Positions 54,843 to 63,719 of a stretch of DNA of 64,000 bases are shown one piece after another (the stretch's first letter is position 1; each line of letters opens with the position of its first letter). The notes under the pieces were generated by a model that was not told the origin of the DNA, did not search any database, and worked only from the letters and a program-made list of their open reading frames with translations. The translations under genes were made by a program, and so were the position numbers. This DNA comes from Cyanobacteriota bacterium. Its GTDB lineage: Bacteria; Cyanobacteriota; Vampirovibrionia; Vampirovibrionales; Vampirovibrionaceae. The stretch lies in assembly GCA_019751815.1 (NCBI GenBank), contig JAIEMW010000001.1:814197-878196 (forward strand), in the 5' to 3' direction.

Positions 54843-55688
54843 TTATTCATCGAGGCCGGCCAAATGGTGGTGGCCACCGGTCTGTTTCATCAACAGTTCC
54901 ATGCGGGTCAGAAAGGTTCCTCCCACAATAAAAGCCGCACTGGCTGCAAAAATGCCTGCCATCATGCGGTGGGCTCGAGAAAGCTCTGAAAACAAGTGAT
55001 TCAACCCACCCTCTGGCGTTTTGAGTGCCCGGCTCATCAGCAAACGGATAAAACGGGTCGGATTTTCTCTGGCCAATTGCTGGGCTTCTGTGGTGGTCAC
55101 ACCCATGGCTCTGGCCACAGCTGGCACCACCATTTTTTGCAGACCTCGGGCATCTTCGGCAATGGCATTAAAGGCAGAGGAATACGCATCTGAAAATCTC
55201 ACCACCAGCCCTGTCACCGGATGGCTTGGGTTGGCGCGGACAACATCACGAACCGTTTGCCGAAGCACCTCGGGGGGTTCTCCGGCCATTAGTGCGGCAT
55301 CAACTCGGTGCAAAGCCTGTTTAAGAGGTATCAGCCGGCGTGTGGAGTCCGTTTGGCTTAACAACCCTTTGGTGGCCTGATCGATCCCTATCTGTGCACC
55401 CACCAACTCTTGAAAGCGGGCAGTCATTAAGCCGGGAGAGTTCCATTGACGGTGCACCCCATAAGTGACACCCGCACTGGCCAGTGTGAGGGGGATATCA
55501 GTCGCCAAAAATCGGTGATGAGCCTGCCAAGCAGATTCTTGAGCACCTTGTTGTTGGAGATAAGCCGCTTGAGTCGTCTCGTCCATACCAACATTAAAAC
55601 CAGAAAGAGGCAAGCCATGCCTATTCCCCGGGCGGTACTCCGGAAGAAAATGGGAATTTGGTAGCTTTGTAGTAGATAGGGCGGACAT
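54843..55688 (-). CDS. Orphan protein with two hydrophobic segments
   Basis: A 281-residue protein I do not recognise, upstream of the FtsH-like gene in the same direction. Hydrophobic stretches lie near residues 62-80 and 250-268. Between them are Arg-rich helices (TRRLIPLKQALHRVD, VRDVVRANPS). The C terminus has GGHHHLAG, a short His cluster. It could be a membrane partner of the AAA+ protein. ATG 55688 is preferred to an in-frame GTG at 55703. Confidence 0.55.
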   Translation of the reverse strand: MSALSTTKLPNSHFLPEYRPGNRHGLPLSGFNVGMDETTQAAYLQQQGAQESAWQAHHRFLATDIPLTLASAGVTYGVHRQWNSPGLMTARFQELVGAQIGIDQATKGLLSQTDSTRRLIPLKQALHRVDAALMAGEPPEVLRQTVRDVVRANPSHPVTGLVVRFSDAYSSAFNAIAEDARGLQKMVVPAVARAMGVTTTEAQQLARENPTRFIRLLMSRALKTPEGGLNHLFSELSRAHRMMAGIFAASAAFIVGGTFLTRMELLMKQTGGHHHLAGLDE

Positions 55689-55763
55689 ACGGGGACAACG
55701 CACCTCATTATTGAGTGTATTGAGTGAGATTATTGAGTGAGACCGTTTTTTACTGGGGATTTT

Positions 55764-57134
55764 TTAGCCAGGCTTTTTTACCCAAGGAGGCGTAATTTTG
55801 CCTGGTTGCGGGGCAGGACCGATGCGAGGGCCAGTTACAAGGGGACTCGTCACTGGGGGATGGCCGCATGCCTCTCCCGGGCCATGAGAATGGCCGTGAT
55901 GATCGTCATGATGGTGGCCATCATGATCATGGCCGTCCTCATGGTGCTTGCTATCAAAGACGTGGGCACCTGGAACAGGGGGGACACGCAGGACAGACAT
56001 GAGTTGTTGGGCATTGAGGGCCTTCCCAAGAGGAATTTGACGCTCTGCCAACGTGGCATCCCCTTTGAGGAGCTGTTGATAAACCGGCGCAGGCAGTCCG
56101 GCTTGAACCCAATTTTTGAGCGTTTTCAGCGGCACCCGAACCACAGAATACGGAACCGGGACCGTTTGTCTGAGATACAGTTCTGACAATGTTTGGGCGA
56201 CTGTCCCAGGAATAACATCAGCCGATTCGGCTTTCCCACTCGGGTCATCTTTTAACACGCTCACGCCAATATTGAGCGCTTTAAGATGATCCACGTAGCG
56301 CGCTAAGTCTGGCTGATCGGAAGGAACAGCAATTAGGACAGCCTCAACAGGCGTCGCCTTGGGGCCACGTTCTAGTTGACCCGTTGCAGCCAGGACCAAG
56401 GCGTTCATCACACCAGCACCGGCAATATCCATCCGTTCAAAGGTGGGGTACTCTCGGCTGGCCATTATCAAAAGCTCTTTTTGGCTGCCAGTAGAAACCA
56501 CATTGGCTAAGAGATAGCCCATCGAATACGGGGTGGTGTTGGGCAGTTGGTCTTCTTTATAAGTTTGATGCACGATGGAGAGCAACACCGGTTTTTGGGC
56601 GCTAGCCCAGTCATTGGGTAATTCTAAACTGGGATCCAACACCGGCAATTGAGATTGCGATTTGGGATAAGCCGGGTAGTTGGCTTTGGCGGCTGTACTA
56701 TTGGCAAAGGCATCCAGAGTCGTCTTAAACTGAGCATCTTGCCCAGGTTGAGGCAGCTTGACCACAGCGCCTTGAGGGGTATCACTGCGGTCCATCACAC
56801 TCACCTGAATCCGGGTTTTATCAGCGGCAATGGGGTTGAGCAGGCGGGTCGCCTCATCATGGGCAATAAAGTTATAACCGGTTTGACGTTCTAATTCCCC
56901 CATAATCGACCCCGCTTTGATGGTATCCCCGTTTAAGATACTTTCCACTTGAGCATGAGCGTTTTCGATCAGTCCAATCGAAAGGCAGACAGGGCAGACA
57001 CAGCCCCCAAATTTGATACTCACAGGCGATTTCGTAAATTGATCCGGTAGTGGTGTGAGGGACACACGAGCCTGAGAACGTGCATGAGTGAGAACGGGAG
57101 AGGGGTTAAAACCAGAAAAGGGTGTCAGTTTCAT
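55764..57134 (-). CDS. His-rich protein behind a Fur/Zur-type box
   Basis: A 456-residue protein of unknown family. The N terminus contains VSIKFGGCVCPVC, a CxCxxC metal-site candidate. The middle (about residues 200-300) has a serine-hydrolase-like or Rossmann-like pattern (LLIMASREYPTF, MDIAGAGVMNALVLAA). The C terminus carries a histidine/aspartate-rich tract (HHEDGHDHDGHHHDDHHGHS) expected to bind zinc or nickel. A perfect palindrome lies 130 bases upstream. ATG 57134 is chosen because the longer frame from 57209 reads across the leader. Confidence 0.6.
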   Translation of the reverse strand: MKLTPFSGFNPSPVLTHARSQARVSLTPLPDQFTKSPVSIKFGGCVCPVCLSIGLIENAHAQVESILNGDTIKAGSIMGELERQTGYNFIAHDEATRLLNPIAADKTRIQVSVMDRSDTPQGAVVKLPQPGQDAQFKTTLDAFANSTAAKANYPAYPKSQSQLPVLDPSLELPNDWASAQKPVLLSIVHQTYKEDQLPNTTPYSMGYLLANVVSTGSQKELLIMASREYPTFERMDIAGAGVMNALVLAATGQLERGPKATPVEAVLIAVPSDQPDLARYVDHLKALNIGVSVLKDDPSGKAESADVIPGTVAQTLSELYLRQTVPVPYSVVRVPLKTLKNWVQAGLPAPVYQQLLKGDATLAERQIPLGKALNAQQLMSVLRVPPVPGAHVFDSKHHEDGHDHDGHHHDDHHGHSHGPGEACGHPPVTSPLVTGPRIGPAPQPGKITPPWVKKPG

Positions 57135-57239
57135 CAGAAAATACTTTCCGTTTATTTTTAAATCAATAGTATTGCAATAGCTTGAATGATTGTACCCCAG
57201 TCCGACCAAATTTGTTGGACGCTCATTGAGACACTCAAG

Positions 57240-57278
57240 ATAATACCGTCATAGTATTGCAAATGAGAATTATTCTCA
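57240..57278 (-). promoter_or_regulatory. Fur/Zur/PerR-type box over a putative promoter
   Basis: TGAGAAT-T-ATTCTCA at 57264-57278 is a perfect 7-1-7 palindrome of the Fur-family type (B. subtilis Fur TGATAATNATTATCA, PerR TTATAATNATTATAA). On the minus strand a TATTAT -10 lies at 57245-57240, so the box covers the -35 area. A half site TGATAAT follows at 57280. Repression of the His-rich gene by a metal-responsive regulator is expected. No fur-like gene is in the window. Confidence 0.6.
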
Positions 57279-57361
57279 ATGATAATTATGGGACACGAGA
57301 ATCTTCACAGCGAGGATCACTCACAGTGTGTTTGAAAAAACCAAACACGATCGAAAATTGT

Positions 57362-57802
57362 TCAGGCTTTTTTGGGATTTCCGTTTTCGTCGAAACCGCG
57401 CTCCAAAAGAACAGTTTTAATCGCCTCACGCAGATCAACCAATAGCTCTCGGGCCTTTTCAAAGGCAGGGGTATTATTGGCTTTTTTGGCTTGCCCGCGT
57501 TGTTTAATCAGCGTGGTGATAATCTTGTTGAGCTGGCTCATTTGAGGATTCACAAGCCCGTAAGCAATCGCAATGACGATATGCCGAAGGCCTTCATTCT
57601 TCTCATTTCTTTTGACCGTGGCCACTTGCGCAATGGTGGTGTTAGAGAACCCACGAAGCGTGGTTGTATAGGCATCCCGTTCTGCTTTGCCTGCAAAGCG
57701 AAGCCCGTAGCCCCAAGAATCTCCAAAACGAGGACGGCCCGAAGAGGTTTCCGGAGGGCGCCAGGAGGGCAAGGATACTGAGTGAAGCGTTTTGGGTGGC
57801 AT
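57362..57802 (-). CDS. Small orphan protein with the N-terminal FAGK motif
   Basis: A 146-residue protein with a basic, mostly helical C-terminal half (residues about 60-140, with LIKQRGQAKKANN) and a Pro/Ser-rich N terminus ending in GYGLRFAGKAERDAY. The ATG at 57802 has AGGAGA seven bases upstream, which is better than the longer frame. It diverges from the membrane-protein gene at 57954 across a gap with a second Fur-like site. I do not recognise the family. Confidence 0.65.
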   Translation of the reverse strand: MPPKTLHSVSLPSWRPPETSSGRPRFGDSWGYGLRFAGKAERDAYTTTLRGFSNTTIAQVATVKRNEKNEGLRHIVIAIAYGLVNPQMSQLNKIITTLIKQRGQAKKANNTPAFEKARELLVDLREAIKTVLLERGFDENGNPKKA

Positions 57803-57882
57803 CAGGGGTCTCCTGTTAGGGTAATTCTGGATTAGATCTGCATTCTGATTGTAGCTGAAAATCAGGACGAAAAAAGTTGTTT

Positions 57883-57897
57883 TAAGAATGCTTCTCA
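57883..57897. promoter_or_regulatory. Degenerate Fur-like palindrome in a divergent promoter
   Basis: TAAGAAT-G-CTTCTCA has the 7-1-7 layout of the site at 57264 with two mismatches between its arms. It lies between the divergent small genes at 57802 and 57954 and could let the same regulator act on both. Confidence 0.3.
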
Positions 57898-57953
57898 TTT
57901 ACAATAATAAACTATAAACATAACAAAAAAACAAAAATTACGGGAATACAGAT

Positions 57954-58472
57954 ATGCACAGCGCCCTATCTAATTTTACCTCTGGTTACAATCCTCATTC
58001 CGCAAACTGGATGGGGAAATCCGCCTTTAGACACCAGGTAAACGATTCCACCAACGTATTTTTTACTGGTACAAAACCAGTAAAATCGCCTACTGAGGAT
58101 TCCATCAGCCTAAAAACTATTTTGAGAAAGCCAAAAGTGCTCGGCACACTGGCCGCCGGAGGGGTTGTAACCCTTCTTGGTGTGTTTTCTGACTCTCTGG
58201 GCATAGGCGGAATCGCTAAAGGGGTGAGTTTGACAACCGGTTTGCTCATTCTTAGCCACACTGTGCCTGTGATATTAAGCCATTACGGTACCTACAAGTG
58301 GGGCGAAAAGCGCGCTCTCAAAAAATTAAGCGGCAGTGTCAGCACATTCGACGGGGTGAAAGGCTTAGTCACCACCGGATTAAAACCACATATCAACCCA
58401 GACGAGGTGAGTGTCACCGTATCGACTGACGGGGACGAAGTGGTGATTCGCAGGAAGCCTAAAAAGGCATAG
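57954..58472 (+). CDS. Small orphan membrane protein
   Basis: A 172-residue protein with a Ser/Asn-rich N terminus carrying NVFFTGTKPVKSP at residues 34-46, then two hydrophobic segments near residues 63-80 and 88-108 and a hydrophilic C-terminal domain with a basic end (RRKPKKA). No family recognised. It ends 11 bases from the convergent hydrolase. Confidence 0.55.
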   Translation: MHSALSNFTSGYNPHSANWMGKSAFRHQVNDSTNVFFTGTKPVKSPTEDSISLKTILRKPKVLGTLAAGGVVTLLGVFSDSLGIGGIAKGVSLTTGLLILSHTVPVILSHYGTYKWGEKRALKKLSGSVSTFDGVKGLVTTGLKPHINPDEVSVTVSTDGDEVVIRRKPKKA

Positions 58473-58483
58473 AATTCTGCTTT

Positions 58484-59626
58484 TTAGGCAGCCCGCTTTT
58501 CTGGCTCTGACCGGAATAGTGCGCCAAACTTTGGGGCGTGTTCTTTCTTCAGTGCTGTCAGCCAATCCTTCATTTGCTTGGCCAAAAGCGCCATGTGTGA
58601 TTCAAAAATCATATTGTGGTGCGCATCTTCAACATGGTGTAAGGTTTTTTTCTGGCTTGGCATCAGATTATACCCATGGACCATCGCTTTGGGGTCGCAA
58701 ATGGTATCTTTTCCGGCAACAAACATAAGAACTGGTTGAAAAACCCGCTTGGCTTTGGCAAAAGATTCAAGAAACGTCATCTTCCCCAGCTCAACAAAGC
58801 TGGTCGCACTGAGAGAGGACACTTGTGATTTCGCTTCTTTCACCCAGGCCATCTCTTCAGAGACTTCTGCGTCATCTTGATAGGGCATAGAGAGTGGGCG
58901 AGGTTTGGATAAGCCGAGTTGTTCCAGTAAATACCGTGTCGACGTCCGTAAATAAAATAAGGGGTCAAAAGAGCTTCCCGCAGGACGGTACGCTGGATTA
59001 ATTAAAATGGCACCTTTGACTCTTTTGGGCTTATCGGCCAGTAAATGTGTGATGGTGAGAGCCCCAAGGCTTATGCCACCGAGATAGACGTCCCCGTCGT
59101 GTTTGTTACTCAGGTATTCCACTGCTGCATTCAGCTCATCGACCAAATCTCGACGTGATTTCAGATGACCTCGTTTGACAGGGTCATCCCCCAGCACCTG
59201 GGTATCAAGACCGTAAATTAAGGGGTGCTCATCCAACACTTGGTCTACCAAGGGCGTTGCCCATTCCGTTCGTCCGCCGAGCCCTGGAACAAACAGGACC
59301 ACAGGCCCCTTGGCTTTCTCGACCATCTCTTTCTGTCCCTTGCGGTGCCAATACCTTAAGGCCAACGCGGGCTTTTTCCCCCGTGAGACCTGAAGCACCT
59401 GAGATTCCAGAGGAATATGTTTGATAAACTCCTCAAACGTTTCTGGGGGCTTTTCGCCAGGAAAATCAATCTTCTTATTTTCCTTACCAAATAATACGAT
59501 ATTCCCTGATACAGGGCCTTTAGAAGGCTCTATGTGGGAGTTTTTTTTTAAAATCAATGGCGGTGTCACCGCAAGCCGCGGCGTGCCGATGTGTATTTGG
59601 CTCACAACGAGTTTCCCTGCTCCCAA
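58484..59626 (-). CDS. Alpha/beta hydrolase with N-terminal extension
   Basis: A 380-residue protein whose hydrolase fold starts near residue 100. VVLFVPGLGGRTEW is the oxyanion-hole segment, YLGGISLGALT holds the nucleophilic Ser in GxSxG, VAGKDTICD the Asp and VEDAHHNMIF the His. The first 95 residues are an extension with NIVLFGKENKK. It probably acts on a lipid or ester, and resembles monoacylglycerol-lipase or lysophospholipase-like proteins. A 128-base gap without a clear promoter lies upstream. Confidence 0.82.
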   Translation of the reverse strand: MGAGKLVVSQIHIGTPRLAVTPPLILKKNSHIEPSKGPVSGNIVLFGKENKKIDFPGEKPPETFEEFIKHIPLESQVLQVSRGKKPALALRYWHRKGQKEMVEKAKGPVVLFVPGLGGRTEWATPLVDQVLDEHPLIYGLDTQVLGDDPVKRGHLKSRRDLVDELNAAVEYLSNKHDGDVYLGGISLGALTITHLLADKPKRVKGAILINPAYRPAGSSFDPLFYLRTSTRYLLEQLGLSKPRPLSMPYQDDAEVSEEMAWVKEAKSQVSSLSATSFVELGKMTFLESFAKAKRVFQPVLMFVAGKDTICDPKAMVHGYNLMPSQKKTLHHVEDAHHNMIFESHMALLAKQMKDWLTALKKEHAPKFGALFRSEPEKRAA

Positions 59627-59754
59627 ATGGAAAGCCTAAATCAAGATAATCTAGAATGATTTGCGGCTCTGCCCCTCAGCAGATTGAGCGCCACAGACTG
59701 TTATTATAATGAATAAAAGCAAAAGGTCAATCAAACTATCTTGAGTCAACTATC

Positions 59755-61488
59755 TCAGTGAAGACCATAAAGCCCAGCATACTTGTGTTCTAGATAACGC
59801 ATGTAGTGTTCAGGGCTGAATGATTCTCCAGAAATTCTCTGGATCATATTCAACGGACTCTCCAGTGCCGCTGTTTGATGGACTTGTTGATTCAGCCACT
59901 GTTTTAACGGCTGGAAATTTCCAATAGACAGCTCTATTTCAAGATCGGGGATCTGTTTTTTGGCGGCTTCAAACAACTGTGCCGCATATAGCGTCCCCAT
60001 GGTATACGTCGGGAAATAGCCAAACATCCCGGCAGACCAATGAATATCCTGAAGAAACCCTTCGTTCGGATTTTTTGGGTCTATGCCAAGATAGGCCTTC
60101 GATTTTGCATTCCACGCGGCGGGTAAATCTTTCACTGCCAGTTTTCCGTTAATCATGTCCCTCTCAAGTTCATAACGCATCATCAAATGTAAGTTGTAGG
60201 TCACTTCATCCGCTTCAGTGCGAAGGGCTGAAGGACGCACCTGGTTAATTTCTTTATAAAGGGTTTCAGCAGCGGTCGGCGCAAAGACACCCGGAAAGAT
60301 TTTTTTGAGCATGTCGGTCAGAAACTCCCAAGTCCCTTGGGCTTTTCCCACCCAGTTTTCCCATAAAAGCGCTTGCCCCTCATGCATCCCCAAGGACGTC
60401 GCTTTTCCTAGAGGCGACAATAATGTTCTGGGAATACCTTGGTCATAAAGCCCATGCCCGCCCTCATGAAATATAGAATACAGGGACTCTGCCAAACTAT
60501 TTTCATCACCTCGCGTGGTGATACGCACATCATCCGGACCAGAAACTGAGGCATAGAAAGGATGTATCGACCTGCCTAAAGATCCCCGACGCGGATCAAA
60601 GCCCATAGCCTGTAACACCGTTGCTCCCAATGCCCATTGCTTAGGCCACGGGAAGGCTCCCTTCTGAACCAGCAGACGCGGAGCAGGAACGCCATCTGGA
60701 TTCTGTTTTTTAAACGCTTCAGAAGCTTGGATTCGAAGCAGTAGTTGCTGTAATTTGGGTTTTAGCGTGCTGTAAATAGACTCTAATTGAGAGATAGTTA
60801 GCCCAGGCTCGTAGATGGATAACAACGTCTGATAAGGTTCCAATTGACCTGAGGAAAGCCTTAAGGCCTTTTCTCTCTCCAAAGTGACCAATCTCTCTAA
60901 AGATGGCAAAAATAAGCTGGGGTCGTTAATCTCTCTGGCCTGAACCCAGGCAAAGTGGGTTTCTGCTGTTGCTGCAGCCAAAGATTTCACCAAGGTCAGC
61001 GGAATCCGTTTTAATGCCTGAAAACGCTGAGACATCCCCATCACCAATGCTTGATCCAAAGGCGCAAGCGTCGTTAATACCTCTGGTTGTTGCAATCTCA
61101 TCAATAACTCACCCAATCCTGCATGCGTTTGCTTTTGATGCAACACCACTGCCTGACTTACCAGCTGGTGAGCTCTCGCATTGGCAGCAGCCTTGGGCAT
61201 TGCTGTTTCGGTGTCCCAAATCAGCAATTGATAGACTTGTTCTAAGGCCTGTATTTCTGCGGCCCTGGTTTTCAAGGCTTGGATTGTTCTCTGAGGATGA
61301 GCAGCCTTTCCCCCTGCAAACAGGATTCTGGCAAAGTCTTGACTGTTAAACGAGCCCAGACGGAAGGGGCCGGGAACAAAGCGCTCACTTTCTACGGGCT
61401 CATTTCCTTTCGATGTGAACCCAGGTCTGTGTGCCCTAGACTCTGAACAATAAGTTTGCTGTATTGTTTGGATTGGCACCACGTGCAT
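59755..61488 (-). CDS. M32-family carboxypeptidase (Taq-type)
   Basis: A 577-residue zinc metallopeptidase of family M32. The HEXXH motif is HEGGH at residues 341-345, preceded by DEN and followed by the family's GMHEGQALLWENWVG. Usual length is about 500, and the excess of about 75 residues is an N-terminal extension ending in ARILFAGGKAAH. It trims basic or other C-terminal residues from peptides. ATG 61488 is preferred to the frame's first codon at 61503. Confidence 0.85.
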   Translation of the reverse strand: MHVVPIQTIQQTYCSESRAHRPGFTSKGNEPVESERFVPGPFRLGSFNSQDFARILFAGGKAAHPQRTIQALKTRAAEIQALEQVYQLLIWDTETAMPKAAANARAHQLVSQAVVLHQKQTHAGLGELLMRLQQPEVLTTLAPLDQALVMGMSQRFQALKRIPLTLVKSLAAATAETHFAWVQAREINDPSLFLPSLERLVTLEREKALRLSSGQLEPYQTLLSIYEPGLTISQLESIYSTLKPKLQQLLLRIQASEAFKKQNPDGVPAPRLLVQKGAFPWPKQWALGATVLQAMGFDPRRGSLGRSIHPFYASVSGPDDVRITTRGDENSLAESLYSIFHEGGHGLYDQGIPRTLLSPLGKATSLGMHEGQALLWENWVGKAQGTWEFLTDMLKKIFPGVFAPTAAETLYKEINQVRPSALRTEADEVTYNLHLMMRYELERDMINGKLAVKDLPAAWNAKSKAYLGIDPKNPNEGFLQDIHWSAGMFGYFPTYTMGTLYAAQLFEAAKKQIPDLEIELSIGNFQPLKQWLNQQVHQTAALESPLNMIQRISGESFSPEHYMRYLEHKYAGLYGLH

Positions 61489-61591
61489 ATATAACCCCCT
61501 CAATTATCGCTTATAGCGTGTCAAAAAATGTCCCCAGAGGCCGCTATTATACTGCAAAAGTTGAGCGAGATAACACTCAGATCATCACAAT

Positions 61592-62245
61592 TTAGCTGGT
61601 TAACTCCGGGTGTTGTAACACCCAAACAATGGCTTCAGCACGGGTTTTTACACCAATTTTGCTGTACACGTTGTACAAATGATTATGCACCGTTTTTGGA
61701 CTCACTATCAGCAAATCTGCCAGTTGCTGGTTGGAATATCCCTTGCTCAGTGCAATCAACACTTCTTTTTCTCGTTGAGTCAGCTTTTCCAAAATATCCA
61801 AAGTCACTTTTTGTTGCTGAGAAACATGGGCTGCCTTATCGGCCAGTTCTGGACTCAATAACAAATCCCGACCCACGTGGACATCTCTGATACCTGCTAT
61901 CAAGACTTCTGTTTCAACATCCTTAAGCAAAAATCCTTTGGCACCTATCGCCATGCACTGTTGAATCACCGTACCGTCATCTTGGTTGGTCAGCATAATC
62001 AGTTTGGCAATAGGCCAGGCAGTCAATATGGCGCGAGTGGCCTCATAACCACTCAGTTTGGGCAGATTAATGTCCATCAGTATCACGTCTGGCTTTTGCA
62101 TCATCGCATGCATCACAGCCTCTTCTCCGTTACAAGATTCTGCGACGACAGAAATATCGGTTTCCATTTCTAATAGCTGTTTTAAGCCTTGACGAACAAT
62201 CGTATGATCGTCTACCAGCTGAATTCGAATCATATCAGTCATCAT
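61592..62245 (-). CDS. NarL/LuxR-family response regulator
   Basis: A 217-residue regulator with a receiver domain (IQLVDDHTIVRQG, phosphoacceptor Asp in VILMDINLP, LTNQDDG and LKDV) and a C-terminal LuxR helix-turn-helix (LTQREKEVLIALSKGYSN then QLADLLIVSPKTVHNHL). The ATG at 62245 overlaps the kinase stop by one base (TAATG) and has GAGG upstream, so translation is coupled. ATG 62242 is equally possible. It acts with the kinase encoded just before it. Confidence 0.92.
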   Translation of the reverse strand: MMTDMIRIQLVDDHTIVRQGLKQLLEMETDISVVAESCNGEEAVMHAMMQKPDVILMDINLPKLSGYEATRAILTAWPIAKLIMLTNQDDGTVIQQCMAIGAKGFLLKDVETEVLIAGIRDVHVGRDLLLSPELADKAAHVSQQQKVTLDILEKLTQREKEVLIALSKGYSNQQLADLLIVSPKTVHNHLYNVYSKIGVKTRAEAIVWVLQHPELTS

Positions 62246-63537
62246 TATTCCTCTGGTTTTTCCGGCCAAGTGAAAACAATTCGAGCGCCAGAGTACCCCT
62301 CAGAGCCGTTCTCATTGCCTTCTAATGTACTATTGCCTGTCTGCAACTCACAAGAGACTCCTGCCTCAATGGCCCGCTCAAATAGCCCGACCAAACCAAA
62401 ATGGCCTTCTTGAATCAGGTCATCATCACTGGGCTTTGGTTGTTTGGAGTGAACCCAAGGAAAGCCCCGCCCGTCATCTTGAATAATCACCCTGTCTGGC
62501 TCTAAGATCACCTGGATTTGCTTAGCTTGACTGTGCTTAACGGCATTTCTGACGGCCTCTTGAATCATCCGAAAAACATGGAGTCTGGCCCGCTCAGAAA
62601 ACCGCTGCTCTATGTGGCTTCCAGCATTCATTTCTGGGAGTTGGCTTGCTGTATTGCTTCTGGCGAAAAGTTTATCTTCCAGAATAAAGCGAATTTCAGG
62701 ATGTTCACGGCCTCTCTGGTCTAAAAATTGTGCCACGGCTGGAGAAAATCCGAGTGAGTATAGGGATTCCGGGCGCAAGTTACGGCTAATACTACGGACA
62801 TTCTGGATCACTTCACTCACACTATGACCCAACTTTGCAAAACCATCCGCAGTCCACTCGCTAAATTGCGCCGGTTTTTGGCTGCGTAGTTTTTCTGCAA
62901 GCTTCACTTGGAGTTTCAGCGAGGTCAATTGCTGAGCCACTTCATCGTGAAGCTCCCGTGAGATTCTCAGCCGTTCAGACTCCACCGATTCATCTCGGCT
63001 AAGCAGGGCTTGGTTCAATGCCTTAGAACTATCTCTTAACCTTCGATTAAGCCCGTTCATCACACGCTGAGTAGATAGCATCCAGGGAATCCACTGGACA
63101 AAGCCGACCGCGATGAGTGCCACCCCCATGGTGTAGCCCAAAATCTTTTTCATAAAGGCCTGTTGCCAACTACGACCAAATTGAAAATCCCCAAAAGTCA
63201 GCCAGTGAAGTGTCGGAGGATCGTCCAGAATATCAATCCAGCTACCCATCATCAGTAGTCCCACGCCCCAAACCACAAAGGACCATCCGTATTGACGGAC
63301 TTCTGGGTAACGCTGCTGACAGACTAGGCATAGGATAAACAAGACCGAAACCACCAGTGCATGAACTGTTTCCACCAAGATGGTGTGCATCTGCCATTCA
63401 GCGTCTAAATAGGCGGTGAGTGCACCAATCAGTAAAAATACAGGAAAGATCCAAACCTGTACCCCCCATTTTGTTTGTATATCAGGCTCGGGTTTCAAAC
63501 TCATTTCTGGCTGGTCTGGTTTGAGGGTGTTGTCCAA
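62245..63537 (-). CDS. NarX/LiaS-type sensor histidine kinase
   Basis: A 430-residue kinase with four or so N-terminal hydrophobic segments (about residues 25-45, 55-72, 82-98 and 135-155) followed by a dimerisation domain with LRISRELHDEVAQQLTSLK (phospho-His) and a C-terminal ATPase domain with NAVKHSQAK and DDGRGFPW. The membrane part is short-looped, so it probably senses the membrane or an integral ligand instead of a periplasmic one. No target operon can be named. Confidence 0.9.
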   Translation of the reverse strand: MDNTLKPDQPEMSLKPEPDIQTKWGVQVWIFPVFLLIGALTAYLDAEWQMHTILVETVHALVVSVLFILCLVCQQRYPEVRQYGWSFVVWGVGLLMMGSWIDILDDPPTLHWLTFGDFQFGRSWQQAFMKKILGYTMGVALIAVGFVQWIPWMLSTQRVMNGLNRRLRDSSKALNQALLSRDESVESERLRISRELHDEVAQQLTSLKLQVKLAEKLRSQKPAQFSEWTADGFAKLGHSVSEVIQNVRSISRNLRPESLYSLGFSPAVAQFLDQRGREHPEIRFILEDKLFARSNTASQLPEMNAGSHIEQRFSERARLHVFRMIQEAVRNAVKHSQAKQIQVILEPDRVIIQDDGRGFPWVHSKQPKPSDDDLIQEGHFGLVGLFERAIEAGVSCELQTGNSTLEGNENGSEGYSGARIVFTWPEKPEE

Positions 63538-63719
63538 AATGGGGTTATTTCCTTCACTGGCAGAGAATTCCTAAAGACATATTACCTAAATTGATCGTGG
63601 CAGAAATAGGAAATTTTTCCCAGAGAGATTAAGGACATTTCCTCAGGCGCCGTGGGTCCTTTTCGAGTTTGATAGAAGCATCGACAAAACAACAAGCCTA
63701 AGCAAAGGAGATTGAAACG
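63538..63719. other. Divergent intergenic region
   Basis: This 182-base gap separates the kinase from the small membrane protein. It contains GGAAATTTTTCC, a short palindrome, near 63609-63620. No convincing promoter boxes were found by eye. Confidence 0.3.
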
